A DNA stretch of 64,000 nucleotides from Hyphomicrobiales bacterium (lineage in GTDB: Bacteria > Pseudomonadota > Alphaproteobacteria > Rhizobiales > Beijerinckiaceae): NCBI GenBank assembly GCA_930633495.1, contig CAKNFJ010000001.1:3867001-3931000 (forward strand). Direction: 5' to 3'. The position numbers were made by a program, and so were the translations under genes. The notes beneath the pieces were generated by a model. That model searched no databases, was not told the origin of the DNA, and saw only the letters and a program-made list of their open reading frames with translations. The first letter of the stretch is position 1, and every line of letters starts with the position of its first letter. This document shows, in pieces, positions 1 to 8,245 of the stretch.

Positions 1-363
1 CCGCTCTGGAACGTGCATCAGGCTTTCGAAACGCCCGATCGCATGCTCGTGCAGATCGCGGAGATGCCGGACGGGACGCGCTATCTCTCACTGGCGCAGG
101 CCATCACGAAAGCCGGGATCGGCCACAGCGCGGCGCGCCGGCGATACGCGATCGGCCTGGGCTGCGAACTGGCCGATGCCGGACAGCTTGTCTATGCCGA
201 CGAACTGGACACCGAGAACGTGAAGTCGATCGTCCATATCGGGACGAGCTGCCGTCTCTGCGAGCGGCCCAACTGCTCGCAACGGGCCTTCCCGCCGGCA
301 GGCGCATCGATCCGAATAGATGCGGATATCCGCGAAGCCGTGCCCTATCGGCTGGTGGATTGA
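1..363 (+). CDS. C-terminal part of an ScfR/RamB-type XRE-family transcriptional regulator (partial at window edge)
   Basis: The reading frame is open from base 1 and stops with TGA at 361-363, so the gene begins upstream of the window. The visible 120 residues match the C-terminal domain of short-chain fatty-acyl-CoA regulators (ScfR, DUF2083). The Cys-rich signature GTSCRLCERPNCSQRAFPP near the end is typical of that family, and the LWNVHQAFE start of the fragment also fits. Full proteins of this family are about 470 aa: an N-terminal XRE helix-turn-helix, a central IrrE-like peptidase fold, and this domain. Known members control glyoxylate or methylcitrate cycle genes. The DNA-binding part is outside the window, so the target cannot be inferred here. 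Confidence 0.85.
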   Translation, partial: PLWNVHQAFETPDRMLVQIAEMPDGTRYLSLAQAITKAGIGHSAARRRYAIGLGCELADAGQLVYADELDTENVKSIVHIGTSCRLCERPNCSQRAFPPAGASIRIDADIREAVPYRLVD

Positions 364-572
364 ACATGTGCCTTTCTTTATCCGAAGGAGGTATCGACAA
401 GCGCGCGGCCTGCCTTGGATTTCGAGACGCATATTTTCGCTCGGATCGTCCAGGTTGCCGGGGCGAGCGGGTTTTCGTCACGGTACCCAGCCTGCGAACT
501 GCTGACTTCGCTTCAGGCTGAGTCGCAGGGCATCGCTTCGGAAGGACGATAGGAAGGCGGCACCATCTTCGG

Positions 573-1265
573 TCAAATCATATGTTTCGGGCTCTGCCCG
601 TCATCGCGCACATAACGCCAGAGAATCTCGGCAATTTCTGCACGCCGGCGGGCTTTCGCCTCCGGGGACGACATGTCCCAGTGGAACTGCGCCTCGAAGG
701 TGTGCCGGTTGGCGACCGAAAAGATGGATAGGGCGTTCAGCGTCGCGTGGAGCTCAAGTGCGGTGATGCCGGGGCGGATGACGCCAAGGTTCCTGCCCTT
801 CGCGAGCACCCGCTCGATCTGGCCGACGACCGGCCGCGTCATCTGCATCAGCTTCTCGCTGCGCCCGATGTGGCGACCGCGATGGATATTCTCGATCGCG
901 ACAAGCCGGACGAATTCGGGATTGGCCTGGTGAAAGTCGAAGGTGAATTCGGCGAGCCGGCGGATCGCAGCCTCGGGCTCCAGCGCATCGAGATGGAGAT
1001 CCTCTTCCGCTGCACGCATCTTGCCGTAGGCCATCTCCAGCACGGCTTTGTAGAGCTCTTCCTTTGAGTTGAAGTAGTAGAAGATCAGCCGCTTCGTGAT
1101 GTTGGCCCGCGCGGCGATCGCGTCGGCATTGGCGCCGAGCAGCCCGTTCTCGGCAAATTCCTCGAAGGCGATCTGCAGGATTTCGCTCTTCGTCTTTTCG
1201 CGGTCGCGTCGACGGATCGGCGCATCCTCGCCCCGCATCGGCGCCTTCGCCTTGATGGGCTTCAT
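573..1265 (-). CDS. TetR/AcrR family transcriptional regulator
   Basis: A 230-aa protein with an N-terminal TetR helix-turn-helix (about residues 25-70, containing ITKRLIFYYFNSKEELYKAV) and an all-helical ligand-binding domain. It starts at ATG 1265 and is transcribed away from the sugar isomerase/ABC-transporter operon that begins near 1401. Two palindromic 20-bp elements lie between the divergent genes and overlap the likely forward promoter. The simplest reading is a local repressor of the downstream operon, and perhaps of itself, relieved by the operon's substrate or a pathway intermediate. Family membership is clear from the HTH. The ligand is unknown, and the regulatory target is inferred from layout only. 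Confidence 0.9.
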   Translation of the reverse strand: MKPIKAKAPMRGEDAPIRRRDREKTKSEILQIAFEEFAENGLLGANADAIAARANITKRLIFYYFNSKEELYKAVLEMAYGKMRAAEEDLHLDALEPEAAIRRLAEFTFDFHQANPEFVRLVAIENIHRGRHIGRSEKLMQMTRPVVGQIERVLAKGRNLGVIRPGITALELHATLNALSIFSVANRHTFEAQFHWDMSSPEAKARRRAEIAEILWRYVRDDGQSPKHMI

Positions 1266-1332
1266 GCCCGGTCCTCGCCTTTCCCGACACCCCGCAGCGG
1301 GTCCCCGCCTTCCCTAGCCGATTCAACGCCGC

Positions 1333-1387
1333 TTGACAGCAATTATCCTACAGGATAATTGTCTCGTAATTATCCTGTAGGTTAATA
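1333..1387 (+). promoter_or_regulatory. Promoter with tandem palindromic operators, probable TetR-repressor site
   Basis: A TTGACA -35 element at 1333-1338 is followed by GATAAT at 1354-1359 (15-bp spacing, slightly short). Two copies of a palindrome of the form AATTATCC-NNNN-GGATAATT occur at 1341-1360 (perfect 8-bp arms) and 1368-1387 (right arm GGTTAATA, degenerate). Their starts are 27 bp apart. The first copy covers the promoter core and the second lies just downstream, the usual arrangement for repression. The AT-rich arms stand out in a GC-rich neighbourhood. That the divergent TetR gene binds here is inference. Confidence 0.7.
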
Positions 1388-1400
1388 GTGGGGAGGGAAC

Positions 1401-1514
1401 ATGATCGCTCCTGCGCTTGCTCGCATTGCCCTGTCCGCTTCCGCCGCTTTGCGTGCGGGTAAGCCCGCCACGGGCGCGCCCTCCCTGCGGCCGCAGTGCG
1501 GCCAGCGCCGATGA
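1401..1514 (+). CDS. 37-aa leader ORF overlapping the start of the isomerase gene
   Basis: ATG 1401 follows a strong Shine-Dalgarno (GGGAGGG, 1391-1397) and is the first good start after the operator-promoter. The frame runs 37 codons and ends in TGA 1512-1514, overlapping ATG 1511 of the next gene in an ATGA arrangement. The isomerase ATG has no good ribosome site of its own, so translation of the leader may be needed to start it (translational coupling). The peptide begins MIAPALARIALSASAALR and shows no recognisable domain. It could be a real short peptide, a coupling device, or the remains of a longer N-terminus. Confidence 0.45.
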   Translation: MIAPALARIALSASAALRAGKPATGAPSLRPQCGQRR

Positions 1515-2374
1515 TCCATCTCGGCCTCGCCCATCTGACGGCATTGGAGCTGCCCCCGCCGGAACTGGCCCGGGAGGCGGCGAGGGCCGGCTTCCGATCG
1601 ATCGGCCTGCGCGTTCACCCGGCACTGACAGGCGGCATCGCTTATCCGCTCGCGGCTGGGACACAGGCGCAGCGTGAATTCGCCGCCCTTTTGATGTCCG
1701 AAGGTCTGCGCCTGAACGAGATCGAGTTCGTGCAGATCACGCCGGAGATCGACGTCCCGTCCTTTGCGCCGATGTTCGAAGTCGGCGCCGCGCTCGGCGC
1801 GGCCGCGGTGACGGTGTCCGGCGACGATCCTGACGGTGCGCGGCTTGCAGCGAACTTCGCGGCGCTCTGCGAGCTTGCCGGCTCCTTCGGTCTACGCGTC
1901 GATCTGGAATTCATGTGCTGGCGCGCCGTCGGAACCCTGGCACAGGCTTTGGCGGTCATTCGCCGGGCGGGAGCGGCGAACGCCGCCGTGCTCGTGGATG
2001 CGCTGCATCTCAGCCGCTCCGGCGGGAGCCCCGCGGATCTTCAGGCCGTGCCGGCGCAGCTTCTGCGCGCAGCCCAGCTCTGCGACGCCGGGGCGGACGT
2101 GCCCACGACCGATGCTGCCGTCATCGAAGAGGCCCGTGAGGGCAGGCTTCCGCCGGGCGAGGGCACCTTGCCGCTCGCCGCCTTGCTGGAGGCCTTGCCG
2201 GCCGATGCGGCGCTCAGTGTCGAATTGCCCATGCGGGGACCCGATGCGCGCCGGCGCATCGCGGTTGCCTATGAGACGACGCAACGCCTGCTGCGCGGCC
2301 TTCCGCATGGCGCCGCAGGCAGGACTTCGAACCCGACAGGCGGATTGCAAGAGCAGGGAACGGCAGGAGCATGA
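1511..2374 (+). CDS. Sugar phosphate isomerase/epimerase-like TIM-barrel protein
   Basis: A 287-aa protein of the xylose-isomerase-like TIM barrel family (AP_endonuc_2 fold; IolE and 3-dehydroshikimate dehydratase relatives). Supporting signs are the MIHLGLAHLTALELPP start, the conserved LRVDLEFMCWRAVGTL strand with its acidic metal ligand (about residue 125), VLVDALHLSRSGG (His/Asp ligands) and LSVELPMRG near the C-terminus. ATG 1511 is chosen over GTG 1496 because it overlaps the leader ORF stop and starts directly at the first barrel strand. The next gene overlaps by 4 bp (ATGA). With the Gfo/Idh/MocA dehydrogenase it probably forms a sugar, polyol or hydroxy-acid catabolic pair; the substrate cannot be read from sequence. 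Confidence 0.85.
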   Translation: MIHLGLAHLTALELPPPELAREAARAGFRSIGLRVHPALTGGIAYPLAAGTQAQREFAALLMSEGLRLNEIEFVQITPEIDVPSFAPMFEVGAALGAAAVTVSGDDPDGARLAANFAALCELAGSFGLRVDLEFMCWRAVGTLAQALAVIRRAGAANAAVLVDALHLSRSGGSPADLQAVPAQLLRAAQLCDAGADVPTTDAAVIEEAREGRLPPGEGTLPLAALLEALPADAALSVELPMRGPDARRRIAVAYETTQRLLRGLPHGAAGRTSNPTGGLQEQGTAGA

Positions 2375-3432
2375 CGAACATCGCAATCGGCGTCATCGGC
2401 GCGGGGCTGATCGGTCGCAAGCATCTGGCGAAGATCGCCGATCATCCCGATTTCGACCTTGTCGGAATCGCGGACGTCAACGCCGAACAGGTCGCCGCAC
2501 AGAACCCGGATGCGCGCGTCTTCGCCGACTACCGGCAGATGCTGGACGAGGCGCGGCCGGAGGCGGTGATCATCGCCTCGCCCAACCAGCTCCATGCCGA
2601 GAACGGCATCGAGTGTGCGCGGCGCGGTATCCATATCCTGGTCGAGAAGCCTGTCACCGACACGCTGGAATCGGCTTCGGCGCTGATCGCCGAGGTCCGC
2701 AAGGCCGGCATCCGATCCCTGGTCGGGCACCATCGGCGTCACCACCGGCAGGTCGCGACCTTGCGGTCCCTGCTGGGCGAGCAGCGGATCGGCAATCTCG
2801 TCGGCGTGTCCGCGATCTGGGCGGTCTACAAGCCCGATCCCTATTTCGCGATCGCGCCCTGGCGCACGCAGGCCGGCGGTGGGCCCGTCCTGATCAACCT
2901 CATCCACGAGATCGACTTCCTGCGCTTTGCCGTCGGCGAGATCGTCTCCGTCAGCGCCATCCTCTCGAACCGCCAGCGCGGTTTCGCGGTCGAGGATACG
3001 GCCGGCGTCTTGATCGAATTCGAGAACGGTGCGGTCGGCACCTTCCTGCTCAGCGACAGCGCGGTCTCGCCCTGGACGACCGAGCAGGGCGTAGGCGAGT
3101 CCCCCGAATTCCCGTTCAGCGGCGAGAGCAGCTACCGTTTCATCGGCAGCCGCGGCGCGCTCGAATTTCCCAATCTGGTGCTGTGGACGCAGGCGAATGG
3201 CGAGCCGAACTGGAACCAGCCGGCCCTGGCGCAGCGGATCCATGCGCCGTCGATCGATCCCTACATCGCCCAGCTCGATCATTTCCGCGACCTGATCCGT
3301 GGCGAGACGCCGTCCCTGCAGCCGGTCGAGGACGGAGCGCGCACGCTGATCGCGACGCTCGCCGTCGCCGAGGCGGCCGCAACCGGCAAGCGGATTGATT
3401 TGCGTGATCGCAACGCAGCCCTCGCCACATGA
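2371..3432 (+). CDS. Gfo/Idh/MocA family NAD(P)-dependent oxidoreductase
   Basis: A 353-aa protein with an N-terminal Rossmann fold (GVIGAGLIGRKHL, residues 8-20), the family motif VEKPVTDT (about residue 92, the EKP catalytic lysine) and a C-terminal alpha/beta domain with the LINLIHEIDFLRF segment carrying the usual His/Asp catalytic residues. Relatives are myo-inositol 2-dehydrogenases and other sugar or cyclitol dehydrogenases. It overlaps the upstream isomerase by 4 bp and precedes an ABC transporter after 170 bp that include a GC-rich imperfect hairpin near 3470-3500. The operon appears to import a small polar compound and oxidise or isomerise it. Family assignment is firm, substrate unknown. 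Confidence 0.93.
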   Translation: MTNIAIGVIGAGLIGRKHLAKIADHPDFDLVGIADVNAEQVAAQNPDARVFADYRQMLDEARPEAVIIASPNQLHAENGIECARRGIHILVEKPVTDTLESASALIAEVRKAGIRSLVGHHRRHHRQVATLRSLLGEQRIGNLVGVSAIWAVYKPDPYFAIAPWRTQAGGGPVLINLIHEIDFLRFAVGEIVSVSAILSNRQRGFAVEDTAGVLIEFENGAVGTFLLSDSAVSPWTTEQGVGESPEFPFSGESSYRFIGSRGALEFPNLVLWTQANGEPNWNQPALAQRIHAPSIDPYIAQLDHFRDLIRGETPSLQPVEDGARTLIATLAVAEAAATGKRIDLRDRNAALAT

Positions 3433-3602
3433 GGCGCGGCGGCGAACGGAGTTGATTGGGAGGCCGTGAAGGCGCGCCGGCCGATGCCGGCGGCCGCGCC
3501 GCAGGAGAGACGGGAGCGCCGAAACGAGGCGTCACCGGGGGAGCAGCTAGGCCAACGCGTTCGGATCGACCCCTTGAGAAGGTCGGCCGCTGGGGAGGAG
3601 CC

Positions 3603-4271
3603 ATGAATTACAAGCTCGATTTCACACCTGTGATCGAGGGGATGCCCGATCTGCTGATGGGCTGCCTCGGCACCTTCCTGCTGGCGATCTGCGGCATGGC
3701 GCTGGCGATCGTCATCGGCATCGGCGGCGTGGTGCTGCGGGATTCCCGCTTCGCCCCGATCCGCTTCCTGGTGCGGGCCTTCGTCGAGGTGATCCGCAAC
3801 ACGCCCTTCCTGGTGCAGATCTTCTTCATCTATTTCGCCCTGCCGCTGACCGGCCTCAGGCTCGATCCGACGCCGACCGCGATCATCGCGCTCGGCATCA
3901 ATGGCGGCGCCTATGCCATCGAGATCATCCGCGGCGGCGTGCAGTCGATCGGCAAGGGCCAGATCGAGGCCGGGCTGGCCCTTGGGCTGCACCGGGCGCA
4001 GGTCTTCCGGCTGATCGTATTGAAGCCGGCGCTGCGGGCGATCTTCCCGTCTTTGACCAGCCAGTTCGTGCTGCTGACCCTGACCACCTCGGTCGCCTCG
4101 GCGATCTCGGCCTATGAGCTGACCTCGGTGGCGCAGCGGATCGAGTCCGACAGTTTCCGCTCCTTCGAGGTCTACGGCACGATCACGCTGTTCTACCTCG
4201 TGATCTCCGGGGTGATGATGCGCTTCTTCTCGGCGATCTCGGCCCGCTACTTCAGCTATCCGGTGAAGTGA
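3603..4271 (+). CDS. Polar amino-acid-type ABC transporter permease (HisMQ family), subunit 1
   Basis: A 222-aa inner-membrane permease with several hydrophobic segments and the family coupling-loop signature (LALGLHRAQVFRLIVLKPALR, which contacts the ATPase). The HisM/GlnP signature VEVIRNTPFLVQIFFIYF lies near residue 62. ATG 3603 is chosen because it has a strong GGGGAGGAG Shine-Dalgarno and gives a normal N-terminus; the longer open frame from 3456 adds a non-homologous low-complexity stretch. It sits 7 bp before the second permease. Together with the binding protein and ATPase downstream it forms one importer of the polar amino acid (PAAT) family. Confidence 0.93.
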   Translation: MNYKLDFTPVIEGMPDLLMGCLGTFLLAICGMALAIVIGIGGVVLRDSRFAPIRFLVRAFVEVIRNTPFLVQIFFIYFALPLTGLRLDPTPTAIIALGINGGAYAIEIIRGGVQSIGKGQIEAGLALGLHRAQVFRLIVLKPALRAIFPSLTSQFVLLTLTTSVASAISAYELTSVAQRIESDSFRSFEVYGTITLFYLVISGVMMRFFSAISARYFSYPVK

Positions 4272-4278
4272 GGGCGCC

Positions 4279-4920
4279 ATGGGCTGGAACGAATTCCTCT
4301 TCCTCCTCACCGGCCTGAAGTGGACGGTGGCGCTCTCCGCGATCGGCTTCGTCTGCGGCTCGGCTTCGGGGCTCGGGATCGCGCTGATGCGCACCTCGGG
4401 CAAGCCTGTGCTGGAGCGCGGCACGGCCGGCTATATCGCCCTGTTCCAGGGCACGCCGCTGCTGATGCAGCTCTTCGTGGTCTATTACGGGCTGGCGCTG
4501 ATCGGGCTGAAGCTCGATGCCTGGGTCGCGGTCGCGATCGGCTTCACGCTGCATGCCAGCGCCTATCTCGGCGAGATCTGGCGCGGCTCGATCGAGGCCG
4601 TGCCGAAGGGCCAGACCGAGGCCGCCAAGGCGCTGAGCCTCAAATACGTCTCCCGGATGCGCGACGTCGTCCTGCCGCAGGCGATCCGGATCTCGCTGCC
4701 GGCGACGATCGGCTTCCTGGTGCAATTGATCAAGGGCACCTCGCTTGCCGCCATCGTCGGCTTCACCGAGCTGACCCGCGCCGGCAACATCGTCTCCAAC
4801 CAGACCTTCAAGCCGCTCCTCGTCTTCGGGATCGTCGGCATCCTCTACTTCCTGCTGTGCTGGCCGCTCTCGCTCTACGGCTCGCATCTCGAACGGCGCA
4901 TGGCCATCGCCTCGCGCTGA
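4279..4920 (+). CDS. Polar amino-acid-type ABC transporter permease, subunit 2
   Basis: A 213-aa HisMQ-family permease, paralogous to the preceding subunit. It shows the FQGTPLLMQLFVVYYGL signature near residue 55, the coupling-loop region AKALSLKYVSRMRDVVLPQA, and about five membrane segments. It starts at ATG 4279, 7 bp after the previous stop, consistent with translational coupling and a heterodimeric channel. The substrate is not determined by the permeases. The neighbouring isomerase and dehydrogenase suggest that a hydroxylated or cyclic carbon compound rather than a standard amino acid may be carried, which is inference. Confidence 0.93.
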   Translation: MGWNEFLFLLTGLKWTVALSAIGFVCGSASGLGIALMRTSGKPVLERGTAGYIALFQGTPLLMQLFVVYYGLALIGLKLDAWVAVAIGFTLHASAYLGEIWRGSIEAVPKGQTEAAKALSLKYVSRMRDVVLPQAIRISLPATIGFLVQLIKGTSLAAIVGFTELTRAGNIVSNQTFKPLLVFGIVGILYFLLCWPLSLYGSHLERRMAIASR

Positions 4921-4976
4921 GACACCCGTTCGCCGCCTGAACCAACCACCAAGCAAAGAGAAAGAGGGAGAGAAAC

Positions 4977-5810
4977 ATGACGACCATGACCGCCAATCGC
5001 AGAGACATCCTCCTGGCCGGTGCCGCAGCGCTCGCAGCGCCGATGCTGATCAGCAAACCGGCTCTGGCGGTGACGCCGGCCGAGATCAAGACCCGTGGCA
5101 AGGTCATCATCGGCATCCAGGGCGACAATCCGCCCTGGGGCTTCGTCAACTCCGTCGGCAAGCAGGAGGGGTTGGATGCCGACATTTCCGAACTCTTCGC
5201 CCGGGAGCTCGGCGTGCCGGTCGAATTCGTTCAGCTCGCCGTCGCCAACCGCATTCCGGCGCTGACATCGGGCCGCGTCGACGTGCTGTTCGCGACGATG
5301 GCGATGTTGCCGGAGCGCGCCAAGGCGGTGCAGTTCTCCAAGCCCTATGCCGCCAACGTCATCACCTTCATCGCGCCGAAGGACATGGTGGTGAAGACGC
5401 ATGCGGATATGGGCAAGTACACGATCGGTGTGGCGCGCGGCAGCGTGCAGGACAGCGACGTGACCCGGACCGCTCCTCCCGGCACGACGATCCGCCGTTT
5501 TGACGGCGACGCGCCGACGATCCAGGCACTCCTCTCCGGGCAGGTCCAGGCTGTCGGCGGCAACATCTTCTACATTCCCCGTCTCGAGGAAACGAAGCCG
5601 GGCGTGTTCGAGAACAAGCTCGAATTCACGACGCTCTACAACGGCGCCTGCACGCGGCTCGGCGAGAAGGAGATCAATGCCGCGGTCAATGCCTTCATCG
5701 ACAAGATCATAGCCAATGGCGAGCTGGCGAAGATCTATCCGAGGTGGATGAAGAACCCGCTGCCGACATTCCCGGACAGGGTGCCGGACATTTCGTTCAT
5801 CGCCAGCTGA
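4977..5810 (+). CDS. Periplasmic substrate-binding protein of the PAAT-type ABC transporter (Tat signal)
   Basis: A 277-aa SBP_bac_3 family protein. The N-terminus has a twin-arginine-like export signal ([16 protein letters not shown], then SKPALA), suggesting Tat rather than Sec export. The mature domain shows family features: [18 protein letters not shown] at the start of lobe 1, [16 protein letters not shown], and [15 protein letters not shown] at the hinge. A second ATG two codons later (4983) is an equally possible start. The protein would deliver its ligand to the two permeases upstream. The predicted Tat export is somewhat unusual for this family, where Sec signals dominate. Confidence 0.92.
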   Translation: MTTMTANRRDILLAGAAALAAPMLISKPALAVTPAEIKTRGKVIIGIQGDNPPWGFVNSVGKQEGLDADISELFARELGVPVEFVQLAVANRIPALTSGRVDVLFATMAMLPERAKAVQFSKPYAANVITFIAPKDMVVKTHADMGKYTIGVARGSVQDSDVTRTAPPGTTIRRFDGDAPTIQALLSGQVQAVGGNIFYIPRLEETKPGVFENKLEFTTLYNGACTRLGEKEINAAVNAFIDKIIANGELAKIYPRWMKNPLPTFPDRVPDISFIAS

Positions 5811-5836
5811 CGTCACAAAACCAAAAGGGGCTCGCC

Positions 5837-6601
5837 ATGACCGAACAAGCCGCCAAACAGGAAGCGTCGATGATCACGATGCAAGGCGTAAACAAGTGGT
5901 ATGGCGAGTTCCAGGCCCTGACCGATATCAGCCTCACGGTCCGCAAGGGCGAGCGCATCGTGCTGTGCGGCCCGTCGGGCTCCGGCAAATCGACGCTGAT
6001 CCGCTGCATCAACCATCTGGAGACCTACCAGAAGGGCGAGATCCGGGTCGGCGGCACCAGGCTGGGAGATGACGCGAAGACCATCGACGCGGTGCGCCGC
6101 GAGGTCGGCATGGTCTTCCAGCACTTCAACCTGTTCCCGCATATGACGGTCCTGCAGAACTGCATGCTGGCGCCGATGCGTTCGCTTGGCGTGAGCAAGG
6201 CGGAGGCCGAGGCCACCGCCCGCAAGCTGCTCGGCCGGGTCAAGATCCTGGAGCAGGCGGAGAAATATCCTGCCCAGCTCTCCGGTGGCCAGCAGCAGCG
6301 TGTCGCGATCGCACGCGCGCTCTGCATGAAGCCGAAGGTGATGCTGTTCGACGAGCCGACCTCGGCGCTCGACCCCGAGATGGTCAAGGAGGTGCTCGAC
6401 ACCATGATCGCGCTCGCCGACGAGGGCATGACCATGATCTGCGTCACCCATGAGATGGGCTTCGCCCGGCAGGTGGCGAACCGCGTCATCTTCATGGCCA
6501 ATGGCGCCATCGTCGAGGAAGCGCCGCCCGAGGAGTTCTTCCACAATCCCCGCCACGAGCGGACCCGGAAGTTCCTCGGCGAAATCCTCCACAAGCACTG
6601 A
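5837..6601 (+). CDS. ABC transporter ATP-binding protein, polar amino acid type (GlnQ/HisP-like)
   Basis: A 254-aa cytoplasmic ATPase with Walker [10 protein letters not shown] (about residue 47), the Q-loop [16 protein letters not shown] signature LSGGQQQR, Walker [15 protein letters not shown] and the switch His in CVTHEMGFA. These are all intact, so the subunit should be catalytically competent. ATG 5837 follows an AAAGGGG ribosome site; the longer frame from 5744 overlaps the binding-protein gene in another frame and is rejected. It completes the four-gene importer, and no further cistron follows in the same direction within 500 bp. Confidence 0.95.
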   Translation: MTEQAAKQEASMITMQGVNKWYGEFQALTDISLTVRKGERIVLCGPSGSGKSTLIRCINHLETYQKGEIRVGGTRLGDDAKTIDAVRREVGMVFQHFNLFPHMTVLQNCMLAPMRSLGVSKAEAEATARKLLGRVKILEQAEKYPAQLSGGQQQRVAIARALCMKPKVMLFDEPTSALDPEMVKEVLDTMIALADEGMTMICVTHEMGFARQVANRVIFMANGAIVEEAPPEEFFHNPRHERTRKFLGEILHKH

Positions 6602-7112
6602 GGCAAAGCCGGAGCGCCTCCTGCCATCGGCACCCGTTGGATCGGTGAGTATCGCTTCCGGTCATTGCGCGATACCGAGAAGCGGATGTCCATGGCACTC
6701 GCGCCCTGGTTCGGGTCCCGACAACCCGGCATTTTGCGGCGTGAGCACGCGCTGACGGCATTCTGCCGGTTGTTGCAGCTGGCGCTGCTATGCTCATTGA
6801 CGCCTCACGAAAGTACCTTGTTTCCTTTCCGAGCGAGGCGAGGGCGCTCGCTGGCGACGAGCTCCAGTCGCACCCGCCGCTTACGGTCGTTTCCGCCCCC
6901 CTGTTCGACATTCCAACCGGAGAGACGCGCGGTCAGCCGGCGCCAGCAGCGGTAGCCGGCGTCTTGCCAGGAGCCGGATGCCGGTTTGTATTCACACGCG
7001 TTCGGCATCCAGCCAGAGGTATCGGCACAACATTCGGCTCTTGATTTAACACCGTTTAACCGCCGAGGTTGAACACTGTCCGGATCGAAGCAGAACTGGC
7101 ATTGGGAAGCGG
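6602..7112. other. Non-coding gap of about 510 bp
   Basis: Between the ABC ATPase and the TRAP-type binding protein I see no supported gene. Open frames of 84-141 codons exist on both strands (for example plus 6790-7044) but have no recognisable domain and no good ribosome site. The stretch just before 7113 is AT-richer (near 7040-7060) and probably carries the promoter of the next gene, but I cannot assign clear -35/-10 boxes. Confidence 0.5.
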
Positions 7113-8216
7113 ATGGATAAGGCCCGCGCAAATGCGGCAGCGTCTCGGCCGCACAAGAAGCGACGCCTGGCGGGTCGGCTCGCGGCCCTGATGCTCGCCC
7201 TTGCGAATTGCGGGGCCTTTGCCCAGGCACGCTCGGACGAAACGGTCAAATTGCAGATCATCGGCGGGCTCGCCGGCGTTACCCAGTACCTGAAAATCGA
7301 GGAGCCCTTCTGGCAGTCGGAGATCCGGGCGCTTTCCGCAGGGCGGATCAGCGCGACGATCCGGCCGTTGGATGCCGGTGGGCTGCGCAATCAGGAAATG
7401 CTCCAGCTCATGCGGCTCGGCGTGGTGTCGTTCGGCACCGCGCTGCTGAGTGTCGTCGCCGGGGAGGAGCCGGAACTGAGTGCCGTCGACCTGCCGGCCC
7501 TGAATCCGGACGTGGCCACGTTGCGTCGCACCGTGGGCGTTTTTCGGAACCATATGCAGACCGTGTTGCGCACTCGCTATGACATCGAACTGCTGGGGAT
7601 CTACGCCTATCCGGCTCAGGTTCTGTTCTGCACCAGGCCCTTCAAGGGACTCGATGATCTCGCCGGCCGGAAGATACGCACCTCTTCGGTCGGACAGTCG
7701 GAACTGATGGCCGCCATCGGCGCGGTGCCGGTGATCCTGCCCTTTGCGGAAATCCTGACCGCCCTGCGCGACGGTGTCGCCGATTGCGCCATCACCGGAA
7801 CGCTGAGCGGCTATGAGATCGGCCTGCCCCATGTCACCACCTCCGTCCATACCTTTGCATTGGGGTGGGGGGTTTCGATCTTTGCGGCAAACACCGCCTA
7901 TTGGGATACGCTGCCGGAGGACGCGCGCGGGATCATCCGGCGCGGCGTAAGCCAGCTCGAAACGAGGATCTGGTCGCAGGCGGAGGCCGATACGCAGCGC
8001 GGATTGGCTTGCAACGCCGGCGCGGTCGCGTGCTCGGGCCCACCCGAGCGGCCCATGACCATCGTGCCGGCCTCGCCTGCCGATGAGGCACGACGCCGGC
8101 AGCTTCTCGCCGAGGTCGTCTTGCCGCGCTGGTTTGAGCGTTGCGGGCAGGATTGCGTATCGTCCTGGAACACCTATCTCGAGCCGCTCCACGCCATCCG
8201 GGGCAAGGCACCATGA
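7113..8216 (+). CDS. TRAP-type (DctP family) solute-binding protein without transporter partners
   Basis: A 367-aa exported protein with a basic Sec-type signal (HKKRRLAGRLAALMLALANCGAFA, probable cleavage after AFA) and a DctP-like body: KIRTSSVGQSELMAAIGAVPVIL-type ligand loop (about residues 188-210) with the conserved arginine of TRAP binding proteins, then ADCAITGTLSGYEIGL. Four cysteines near the C-terminus (CNAGAVAC and CGQDC) may form disulfides. No TRAP permease genes (dctQ/dctM) lie nearby. Instead, 29 bp downstream begins a membrane-bound GGDEF-EAL protein with a periplasmic domain. This suggests ligand sensing rather than uptake, by analogy with other binding proteins co-opted by receptors. 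Confidence 0.88.
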   Translation: MDKARANAAASRPHKKRRLAGRLAALMLALANCGAFAQARSDETVKLQIIGGLAGVTQYLKIEEPFWQSEIRALSAGRISATIRPLDAGGLRNQEMLQLMRLGVVSFGTALLSVVAGEEPELSAVDLPALNPDVATLRRTVGVFRNHMQTVLRTRYDIELLGIYAYPAQVLFCTRPFKGLDDLAGRKIRTSSVGQSELMAAIGAVPVILPFAEILTALRDGVADCAITGTLSGYEIGLPHVTTSVHTFALGWGVSIFAANTAYWDTLPEDARGIIRRGVSQLETRIWSQAEADTQRGLACNAGAVACSGPPERPMTIVPASPADEARRRQLLAEVVLPRWFERCGQDCVSSWNTYLEPLHAIRGKAP

Positions 8217-8245
8217 CAGGCATCGCTTCGGATCGATGAGGATAG

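Noticed and set aside
1836..3398. Long alternative-frame ORF (520 codons) over the isomerase and dehydrogenase genes
   Set aside because: Arg/Ala/Pro-rich shadow of two well-supported genes in another frame.
6790..7044. 84-codon plus-strand open frame between the ABC ATPase and the TRAP binding protein
   Set aside because: No recognisable domain, no ribosome site, and long overlapping frames on the other strand as expected in GC-rich DNA.
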